Source of the DNA: an uncultured Oscillospiraceae bacterium
GTDB taxonomy: Bacteria > Bacillota > Clostridia > Oscillospirales > Ruminococcaceae
Length of the DNA stretch: 6,405 nt
Assembly: GCA_934481355.1 (NCBI GenBank)
Contig: CAKSPH010000046.1
Location: forward strand, 1 to 6,405
Reading direction: 5' to 3'
Below are positions 1 through 4,915 of the stretch, piece after piece. The notes beneath the pieces were generated by a model. It made no database searches. It saw only the letters and a program-made list of their open reading frames with translations, and had not been told where the DNA came from. The translations under genes were made by a program, and so were the position numbers. How positions within the stretch are numbered: the first letter of the stretch is position 1; each line of letters starts with the position of its first letter.

Positions 1-76
1 TTCATATTCCTCGCTGCTTAATATTCAAAAAGCCATCTTTCTTTTTTCTACGAAAGATGACTTTTTCGACAAGCTG
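1..76 (-). repeat. 76-bp repeat, left copy (inverted relative to right end)
   Basis: This copy is identical, base for base, to the reverse complement of 6329-6404. Read on the minus strand, in the sense of the znuB gene that ends just inside it, the repeat starts AGCTTGTCG. It then forms a 15-bp hairpin (arms 52-66 and 27-41, 10-nt loop 42-51) whose 3' arm ends in TTTTT, and continues into an AT-rich tail. One pair in the stem is G·U on this strand and would be an unpaired C/A on the other strand. The outer boundary is not visible because the window ends here. It may be an interspersed, terminator-like repeat of this genome. Its mobility is unknown. Confidence 0.9.
27..66 (-). terminator. Hairpin in the left repeat, possible terminator for the metal operon
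   Basis: On the minus strand the arms are AAAAAGTCATCTTTC and GAAAGATGGCTTTTT around a 10-nt A-rich loop. The core stem of about 10 bp is followed by five T residues, with matching A residues on the 5' side, which is the layout of a bidirectional intrinsic terminator. It lies about 36 bp beyond the znuB stop codon and is the first structure there with a T-tract in the direction of znuB transcription. Termination is inferred from structure only. Confidence 0.5.
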
Positions 77-78
77 GC

Positions 79-108
79 GGGAGGGCAAAACCCTCCCTTT
101 TTTATTTT
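79..108 (+). terminator. Intrinsic terminator for rightward transcription entering the window
   Basis: A perfect 7-bp GC-rich stem (GGGAGGG 79-85, CCCTCCC 91-97) with loop CAAAA is followed by six T residues, an A and four more T residues. The T-tract covers the znuB stop codon. In the rightward direction this is a textbook rho-independent terminator that would protect the convergent znuB end. In the znuB direction the hairpin has an A-tract before it and no T-tract after it, so it would be weaker on that strand. Confidence 0.75.
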
Positions 109-926
109 CTGCTCCTGCCGGCTATCGCTCCAACGGCTGTGAACGCCGCGAATGCCAGGATATTCACGCAGACTATGCTTGCGCCGCCGGGAGTCCCCAG
201 CTCGAAGGAGATCACCATTCCCGCAACGAAAGTCACCACGGATATCACCGCCGAGCATATCGTCACCGCCCGGAAGCTCTTGAACACCCTCATGCTGCAC
301 AGCGCCGGGAATATTATCAGGCTGGAGATAAGCATACTGCCCATCATTCTCATGCCGATGACTATCGTCACCGCAGTCAGCAGGGCTATCAGCATATTGT
401 AAAGGCCAGCCCTGGTGCCGGTTGCCTTCGCGAAATTCTCGTCAAAGGTTATCGCAAATATCTTCGTGTAGAAGAATATGAACAGCACCAGGACAATAAG
501 AGCCAGCACAACGCTCAGCGCCACGTCCTCGCTGCTTATCGCATAGATACTGCCGAAAAGGTAGCTGTCCAGGTCGGTGTTCATTCCGGAGAGGGACACC
601 GCCATTACGCCCACTGCAAGCGCTCCCGTGGAGATAAGCGCTATCGCGGAATCGCCCTTTATTCTGCTGCTTCCCGAAATACGCAGAAGCAGGAACGCCG
701 CCGCAATGACCACCGGGATAGTCACCGCCATGGGAGCCCAGTTAAGTACGGAGGCGATCGCCAGCGCTCCGAATCCCACATGGGAAAGACCGTCGCCTAT
801 CATGCTGTAACGTTTAAGCACCAGGCTCACGCCGAGCAGCGCCGCGCACAGCGACACCAGGATTCCCACAACGAGCGCCCGCACCAGTATCGGCGAACCA
901 AAGAACGCGGATATCATGTCACCCAT
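102..926 (-). CDS. znuB: ZnuB-type zinc/manganese ABC transporter permease
   Basis: This is the membrane subunit of an ABC-3 family metal importer. It forms the channel through which Zn2+ (or Mn2+/Fe2+) released by the binding protein enters the cytoplasm. The 274-residue product has the family length and about seven to nine hydrophobic segments (roughly 12-36, 55-82, 93-113, 135-156, 177-212, 220-241 and 247-268). Family-typical stretches are SMIGDGLSHVGFG (41-53) and GMRMMGSMLISSLIIFPA (191-208). The ATG at 924-926 overlaps the end of znuC by 8 bp and has a G-rich ribosome site just upstream, implying translational coupling. A second in-frame ATG three codons in is an alternative start. It is the last gene of the operon. 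The family is certain; the metal is inferred from the ZnuA His-rich loop and from the regulator. Confidence 0.95.
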   Translation of the reverse strand: MGDMISAFFGSPILVRALVVGILVSLCAALLGVSLVLKRYSMIGDGLSHVGFGALAIASVLNWAPMAVTIPVVIAAAFLLLRISGSSRIKGDSAIALISTGALAVGVMAVSLSGMNTDLDSYLFGSIYAISSEDVALSVVLALIVLVLFIFFYTKIFAITFDENFAKATGTRAGLYNMLIALLTAVTIVIGMRMMGSMLISSLIIFPALCSMRVFKSFRAVTICSAVISVVTFVAGMVISFELGTPGGASIVCVNILAFAAFTAVGAIAGRSRK

Positions 927-1638
927 TTAAAGCGCCCCCCTTCAGGAAGTCAGAAGCGCTGCTGCACAGGAACTCGTTGCAGGTGCCGAAGAACCAGCTT
1001 TCCTGCCGCAGGCAGAGTATATGCGACGCGTATTTCAGCGCTGCGGATATGTCGTGGGTCACCATTATCACGGTAACGCCGCTCTTGTTTATACCGCTTA
1101 TCAGCTCGTACATCTCGGCTGTTACCATCGGGTCAAGACCGGAGACCGGCTCGTCCAGCAGGAGCAGCTTCCTGGTCGCGCACAGCGCCCTCGCCAGAAG
1201 CACCCGCTGCTGCTGACCGCCGGAAAGTTCCCGGTAGCTGCGCTTTCTGAGGTGCGTTATGCCAAGGCGCTCCATGTTTTCCGCCGCCATTTTCCGCTCC
1301 CTGTCGGAGTAAAACGGGCGAATCCCCCGGGAATTAAGGCACCCGGAGATAACGACCTCCCCAACGCTTGCGGGGAAATCCTGCTGCGCACCGGTCTGCT
1401 GCGGAAGGTAGCCTATCTCGTTTCGGCGCAGCCCTCCTCCGAATTCAATGCTGCCGCCAACCGGCTTTTTCAGCGAGAGCAGCGACTTCACAAGCGTGCT
1501 CTTGCCTGAGCCGTTCTCGCCGACGATACAGAGGTATTCCCCGCTGCCGACGCTGAAGCTCATGTCGCTGATGACCGTCATATTTTCATATGAGAGCGTT
1601 AAGTCGCTCACCTTTATAAGATAATCGTTTTCCGTCAT
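919..1638 (-). CDS. znuC: ZnuC-type metal ABC transporter ATP-binding protein
   Basis: This is the cytoplasmic ATPase that powers the ZnuB permease. From the ATG at 1636-1638 the product is 239 residues. Walker A is GENGSGKST (40-48), the Q-loop is at Q80-Q81, the ABC signature is LSGGQQQR (138-145), Walker B is LLLLDE (158-163), the D-loop is SGLD (166-169) and the switch histidine is in THD (H195). All catalytic motifs are intact. A GTG at 1645-1647 would add three residues, but it overlaps the ribosome site itself. The ATG has AGGGG 8 nt upstream and begins one base after the znuA stop codon, so it is preferred. The short C-terminal extension after the H-loop is usual for the family. It is co-transcribed between znuA and znuB. 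Confidence 0.95.
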   Translation of the reverse strand: MTENDYLIKVSDLTLSYENMTVISDMSFSVGSGEYLCIVGENGSGKSTLVKSLLSLKKPVGGSIEFGGGLRRNEIGYLPQQTGAQQDFPASVGEVVISGCLNSRGIRPFYSDRERKMAAENMERLGITHLRKRSYRELSGGQQQRVLLARALCATRKLLLLDEPVSGLDPMVTAEMYELISGINKSGVTVIMVTHDISAALKYASHILCLRQESWFFGTCNEFLCSSASDFLKGGALNG

Positions 1639-1639
1639 T

Positions 1640-2593
1640 TCACTCACCCCTGAGCACGTTTGAGAGCGCGTCGTAATTCCGCTGCATGAGCGTTACATAG
1701 GTCGCGCCGCTGTTGAAGTCGTCCTGGGAAATATTGTGGCAGGTGTGAAATTCCACGGTCTGCAAGCCGGAATCCTCCGCCAGCACGTCCGCAAGCCTGC
1801 GGCTGGAGAGCTCGATACAGAACACCGCAGGCACCGCGTCCTGCTGTTTCAGCTTGTCAAGCAGGAAAGTCATAGTCCGGGCGGAGGGCTCCGTTTCGCT
1901 GCCGCACCCCGGGAACGCCGCGTAGTAATTCAGCCCGTATCGCCTGAAGAAGTACAACAGCGGGAATCTGTCGCCGAAGATGAAATACCGCTCCTCGCCG
2001 TCAAGAAGCTCCGCAAATTTTCCGTCCAGCTCGTCTATTTTTTCTGCGTAGTCCCCGGCGTTTGCGGCGAGCTGCTCCGAGAGCTCCGGAAACAGCTCCG
2101 CGGCGGTGGTTCCCAGCGCCCGGACTATCTTCGCTGCATTTTCCGGGGAGGTCCAGACGTGCTCGTCGTATTCCTCCCCTTCCTCGTCATGGTCGTCGGA
2201 ATCATGGTCGTGCTCCTGCATTCCCTCTGTGACTTCCTCTTCCAGCAGTGAAACTGCGTCAGTCATGCGGAACGTGCTGATATCCGGCGCGGATTTCAGC
2301 ACGCTCTCCACCCACTGGTCGGATTCGCCGCCGTTGTAGATAAACAGGTCGCAGCCGCTTATCTCAACGATGTCCTTTGCGGAGGGGTCGTAGCTGTGGC
2401 TCTCCTGACCGGGTTTCAGCAGCATTTTCACGTCCGCGCTGTCGCCGAATACCTGCCGTGCGAAATCGTAAGCCGGGAATATCGTGGTTATCACCGTGAG
2501 CTTTCCGCTCTCCGGCCTTTCACCGGCGGAGCATCCGCACAGCGACGTCCCGAGTGCGAGCGCAGCTGCCGCCGCAATTATCTTCTTTATCAT
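1640..2593 (-). CDS. znuA: ZnuA-type metal-binding lipoprotein (solute-binding protein)
   Basis: This is a cluster A-I solute-binding protein that captures metal outside the cell and hands it to ZnuBC. The 317-residue product begins with a lipoprotein signal: two Lys, a hydrophobic Ala/Leu stretch, then L-C-G-C with C21 as the likely lipidated cysteine. First-lobe ligand candidates are H66 (in ESHSYDPS) and H145 (in DEHVWTSPENA). Between them lies a His/Asp/Glu-rich loop (about 127-145), typical of zinc-specific members. In the second lobe the usual ligand histidine region reads FGDRFP, with D208 where many homologues have His, and the C-terminal region carries FHTCHNIS (H283, H286). The ATG at 2591-2593 overlaps the regulator stop (ATGA) and has AAGGAG 5 nt upstream. 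The reading frame stays open a further 73 codons upstream, but that stretch is the regulator gene in another frame. Zinc is the most likely substrate; manganese or iron is not excluded. Confidence 0.93.
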   Translation of the reverse strand: MIKKIIAAAAALALGTSLCGCSAGERPESGKLTVITTIFPAYDFARQVFGDSADVKMLLKPGQESHSYDPSAKDIVEISGCDLFIYNGGESDQWVESVLKSAPDISTFRMTDAVSLLEEEVTEGMQEHDHDSDDHDEEGEEYDEHVWTSPENAAKIVRALGTTAAELFPELSEQLAANAGDYAEKIDELDGKFAELLDGEERYFIFGDRFPLLYFFRRYGLNYYAAFPGCGSETEPSARTMTFLLDKLKQQDAVPAVFCIELSSRRLADVLAEDSGLQTVEFHTCHNISQDDFNSGATYVTLMQRNYDALSNVLRGE

Positions 2594-3012
2594 TTCTTCT
2601 CCTTGTCCTGTTCTGCGAGGGCTTTCTGACAGTCGCCGCAAAGCCCGTAGATAACTGTTCTTCCAACGTCCACGGCGAATCCGTGGTTCTTCTCGATGTG
2701 CTCCTGCATTTCCCGCATAAAGGAGCAGTCCATGTGGATAAGCTTCTGGCAGCGGTCGCATTTCAGGTGAAAGTGCGAGGAGCATTTCTGCTCGTCCATC
2801 AGCTGATAGCATGCCCCGGAGCCGTCCCCGGTGAAGCGCTTCAGCACCCCCTGATTCGCAAGCTTTGTCAGCGTGCGGTATACCGTTGCCTCCCCGACCG
2901 TGACCTCGCCGCTGACGATTATGTCCCTGGCGGTGAAACAGCTCCCGCGGTGGCGGCTGAAAAACTCCACTATCTCGTCGCGCTGTTTGGTGTTGTAGTT
3001 ATTTCTGTCCAA
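2590..3012 (-). CDS. Fur-family metal-responsive repressor, Zur-like
   Basis: This is a metal-sensing winged-helix repressor, 140 residues from the TTG start, which is the normal size for Fur/Zur/PerR. The recognition-helix region is VGEATVYRTLTKLANQGVL (39-57). The dimerisation domain has a shortened HFHLKC motif (H80, H82) and two CxxC pairs (C85/C88 and C125/C128) that should hold a structural zinc. Other potential ligands are H93, H105 and H110. At the position where Fur and PerR usually have His before LxLYG, this protein has G117 (GRTVIYG), so the regulatory site differs. TTG at 3010-3012 is chosen because AGGGGG lies 9 nt upstream. An in-frame ATG at 3073-3075 lies upstream of the promoter -10 element and cannot be on the transcript. 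As first gene of the znu operon it probably represses itself and the transporter. Zur is the best guess from context; Fur or a manganese sensor is possible. Confidence 0.9.
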   Translation of the reverse strand: MDRNNYNTKQRDEIVEFFSRHRGSCFTARDIIVSGEVTVGEATVYRTLTKLANQGVLKRFTGDGSGACYQLMDEQKCSSHFHLKCDRCQKLIHMDCSFMREMQEHIEKNHGFAVDVGRTVIYGLCGDCQKALAEQDKEKK

Positions 3013-3021
3013 ATTTCTCAG

Positions 3022-3027
3022 CCCCCT
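3022..3027 (-). promoter_or_regulatory. Ribosome binding site that fixes the TTG start of the regulator
   Basis: AGGGGG on the minus strand lies 9 nt before TTG (3012-3010). No comparable site precedes the in-frame GTG at 3048-3046 or the ATG codons at 3075-3070, and a start here gives the normal Fur length. Confidence 0.7.
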
Positions 3028-3030
3028 GAA

Positions 3031-3060
3031 TTTGATTTTGATTTTCACTATCAGATTGAT
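3031..3060 (-). promoter_or_regulatory. Fur-box-like operator, hexamer array over the operon transcription start
   Basis: The stretch 3034-3052 matches the classical 19-bp Fur box (GATAATGATAATCATTATC) at 15 of 19 positions when read on the minus strand (GATAGTGAAAATCAAAATC). The region can be read as five consecutive 6-bp units (TTTGAT, TTTGAT, TTTCAC, TATCAG, ATTGAT on the plus strand), the arrangement Fur dimers recognise. A 13-bp palindrome, TATCA-GAT-TGATA (3049-3061), overlaps its promoter-proximal end. It begins right after the -10 element and covers the predicted start of transcription, an ideal place to block RNA polymerase. The match lacks the CG of the Bacillus Zur box (TCGTAATNATTACGA). 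Confidence 0.6.
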
Positions 3061-3089
3061 ATTATAGCACATCATTTCAGAAAATGCAA
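3061..3089 (-). promoter_or_regulatory. Promoter of the regulator-znuACB operon
   Basis: On the minus strand, -35 TTGCAT (3084-3089), a 17-bp spacer and -10 TATAAT (3061-3066) with an extended TG one base before the -10. Transcription should start near 3053-3055, giving a leader of about 42 nt to the TTG start codon. The operator-like array lies immediately downstream. Confidence 0.8.
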
Positions 3090-3108
3090 GGGGTATTTCG
3101 AAAATTTA

Positions 3109-3137
3109 TTGAAAAAATCCTCTATGTGTGATATAAT
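3109..3137 (+). promoter_or_regulatory. Divergent promoter for the zinc-ribbon gene
   Basis: -35 TTGAAA (3109-3114), 17-bp spacer, -10 TATAAT (3132-3137) with extended TG at 3129-3130. The predicted start near 3144 leaves a leader of about 29 nt. The -35 boxes of the two divergent promoters are separated by 19 bp. The Fur-box-like site lies more than 55 bp away from this promoter, so there is no sign that the same repressor blocks it directly. Confidence 0.8.
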
Positions 3138-3172
3138 TCTATTGTATATATTTTACGAACGGCGGTGAACTA

Positions 3173-4324
3173 ATGCTTGACTATTGTATGTGCCCGAAAT
3201 GCGAGCGCATGATAATGCTGGATTCCGACTTTGAAACGGGATTCTGCCTTTACTGCGGCACGCACATCTCATACCAGGAGGCGCGGGAGTTCTTTCTGGA
3301 AGGGCTGAAAAGCGCCGTCCCTGACGAGCTGAAATTAGAAGCCGACCTCAGCGACCTGATTGACGAGGACGACGCGCAGGAGGACGCCTACGGCGTGGAC
3401 GAGTGCCGGGAGGAATGCGCCAGGGCCCAGGAATACATGGGCAAGTGGGATTTCGCGAACGCTTTCCAGAAGTACACCGCCGCGCTCGAGTGGCGACCAC
3501 GGGATTTCGAAGCCTGCTGCGGCAGAATGACCGCCGGCATCCTGAAGCTGAACGACGTGGAAAATTGGGAGGAGCGGCTTAATTCCTGCATAGACATGAT
3601 ACGCGGTCAGTCCGACTGGAATATGGCGCAGAAATCGCTGGAATACTCGCTGGATATACTGAAAAGGTTCCTGTCGAAGGGCGGGCGGTTCGTTTCCCCG
3701 GCGTACACCTGCGGATTCTTCAGGAGGCTCACCGGGAGTTTCCCGGCTCTGCGGGAGAAAGCCGCCGTTATCTACGCGCACTGTGTGAACGTGGATAACG
3801 CTCCGTTCACGGACGCGGCGCGGCTCGACCATGAAACAACGCGGTTCTCCGTAGGAAGCTATCCGCAGGAGCCCGACAAGCAGCTCAGCCGGCACCTGCT
3901 GATAATCATGAAATACCACCCGGACAGCCGCCAGCGGCATTCGCTGATACGGGCGGTGTATGTGTTCGACCGCGCCGTATGGCTCCGGAACCGCGACAGC
4001 GAACGCATTGACGACATTCTGGATTTTCTGGAGGGGATGTTCAGCGGAAACTACTCCACTGAGGACAGAAAGGCAGCTCTCGACGCAGGCTACGACCTGC
4101 TGATGATGGGAGCCCTCGAACCCGCCGCGACCCAGCGGGAAAAGCTGATGTTCCTGACGGGGGTCTACTCATGGGAACAGATAAAGCGCATGGAGCAGTT
4201 TTTCAGCGGAAGCGCGTTCTTTAACCGCGTGTACCTCGAAATATATCTGAAGCAGAAGGGCGCGAGCCCCTTATCTGCGGAATACCGCAGGATAGAAGCA
4301 AAAATCAGATCGCTCACGAAATAA
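3173..4324 (+). CDS. Uncharacterised protein with zinc ribbon and TPR-like helices
   Basis: I do not recognise a named family for this 383-residue protein. It starts with a zinc-ribbon knuckle pair, C7-x2-C10 and C25-x2-C28 (CPKC, CLYC). A very acidic linker follows (about 57-76, DLSDLIDEDDAQED and beyond). Residues about 84-114 look like one tetratricopeptide repeat (GKWDFANAFQKYTAALEWRPRDFEA), and the rest is predicted mostly helical without a clear catalytic motif. No signal peptide or membrane segment is visible, so it is probably cytoplasmic. The ATG has GGCGGTGA shortly upstream and its own extended -10 promoter. It is divergent from the metal operon and is followed after 16 bp by the PH-domain gene, most likely in the same transcript. 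A scaffold or protein-binding role is plausible from the architecture; a link to zinc supply is speculation. Confidence 0.85.
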   Translation: MLDYCMCPKCERMIMLDSDFETGFCLYCGTHISYQEAREFFLEGLKSAVPDELKLEADLSDLIDEDDAQEDAYGVDECREECARAQEYMGKWDFANAFQKYTAALEWRPRDFEACCGRMTAGILKLNDVENWEERLNSCIDMIRGQSDWNMAQKSLEYSLDILKRFLSKGGRFVSPAYTCGFFRRLTGSFPALREKAAVIYAHCVNVDNAPFTDAARLDHETTRFSVGSYPQEPDKQLSRHLLIIMKYHPDSRQRHSLIRAVYVFDRAVWLRNRDSERIDDILDFLEGMFSGNYSTEDRKAALDAGYDLLMMGALEPAATQREKLMFLTGVYSWEQIKRMEQFFSGSAFFNRVYLEIYLKQKGASPLSAEYRRIEAKIRSLTK

Positions 4325-4340
4325 TGAAAGGAGCCTGAAT

Positions 4341-4787
4341 ATGGCTAACATGAAGAAGCTCACCCGGGACTACGGCGAAATAATCTGGACGGGAAAGAAG
4401 CGCATTATGGGGCTTCCCATCTCGTTCACGCGCTACATTCTCACGGAATCCAAGCTGATAACCCGCATAGGTCTGCTGAGCCTCAGGGAGGACGAAATCG
4501 AACTGTACCGCGTTTACGACAAATCCATGAAGCTCCCCTTCGGGCAGAGGATAGTCGGCTGCGGTACGATAACGCTGCTCTCAAAGGACAGCGACACGCC
4601 CACAAAGGTGCTCCAGTCCGTAAAGAATCCGAGGGAGGTAAAGCGCCTGCTTGACGAAGCGATTCAGGCGCAGCGCGATAAATACAGCGTCCGCGGCAGG
4701 GACATGATGGGAGCCTCCGCGCATATGGAGGACAGGGACGGCGACGGTATCCCGGACGGCCCCTGCTTCCACGACCACAACATCTGA
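4341..4787 (+). CDS. Bacterial PH-domain protein with C-terminal Ca-loop-like motif
   Basis: This is a 148-residue protein whose first ~110 residues fit the bacterial pleckstrin-homology fold (bPH_2/DUF304-like). It shows RYILTESKLITRIGLLSLREDEIELYRVYD (31-60), then GQRIVGCGTITLLSKD (68-83), VKNPREV (94-100) and a final helix (100-115). Many relatives carry membrane helices, but none is visible here, so it should be a soluble single-domain form. The C-terminus has DRDGDGIPD (131-139), which fits the DxDxDGxxD calcium-binding loop seen in EF-hands and thrombospondin type 3 repeats, and ends in a short tail with Cys and His. The start has AAAGGAG 7 nt upstream and follows the previous stop by 16 bp, so co-transcription with the zinc-ribbon gene is likely. 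The molecular role is unknown. Confidence 0.88.
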   Translation: MANMKKLTRDYGEIIWTGKKRIMGLPISFTRYILTESKLITRIGLLSLREDEIELYRVYDKSMKLPFGQRIVGCGTITLLSKDSDTPTKVLQSVKNPREVKRLLDEAIQAQRDKYSVRGRDMMGASAHMEDRDGDGIPDGPCFHDHNI

Positions 4788-4848
4788 GATTGTGATGATT
4801 TGTGCTCATATATTACAAAATTGTTACCTTTAAAATCCGGGAAAGCAC

Positions 4849-4877
4849 TTGATTTTCCAGCCTGACTGCGGTATAAT
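4849..4877 (+). promoter_or_regulatory. Promoter of the glycosyltransferase gene
   Basis: -35 TTGATT (4849-4854), 17-bp spacer, -10 TATAAT (4872-4877). Transcription should start near 4884, about 32 nt before the ATG at 4916. No convincing terminator separates it from the PH-domain gene, so read-through from upstream may add to its expression. Confidence 0.7.
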
Positions 4878-4915
4878 TGTTTTATTACTTCCGAAAAATG
4901 AAGGAGATTTTAACT

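Noticed and set aside
57..1076. Long plus-strand open frame of 339 codons opposite znuB and znuC
   Set aside because: Its product is rich in His, Arg and Gln with no family signal. It lies antisense to two unmistakable transporter genes and results from their codon bias.
2594..2812. 73-codon upstream extension of znuA
   Set aside because: It lies entirely inside the regulator gene in another frame. The internal ATG at 2593 has AAGGAG at the right distance and begins a proper lipoprotein signal.
3131..3151. PerR- or Fur-box-like sequence over the divergent promoter -10
   Set aside because: The AT-rich stretch has TATAAT and TTGTATA halves, but the spacing and symmetry do not fit a 7-1-7 box. 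It is explained by the -10 element and general AT-richness.
3335..3940. Minus-strand open frames opposite the zinc-ribbon gene
   Set aside because: No ribosome site, no promoter and no recognisable protein features. They are antisense shadows.
4840..4858. Possible terminator between the PH-domain and glycosyltransferase genes
   Set aside because: Only a 5-bp AT-rich stem (GGAAA/TTTCC) with a 9-nt loop and no T-tract, and it overlaps the -35 box of the next promoter.
4877..4915. TTG start giving the glycosyltransferase 13 extra residues
   Set aside because: This TTG overlaps the -10 box, so it would lie upstream of the transcript start. ATG 4916 has a good ribosome site.
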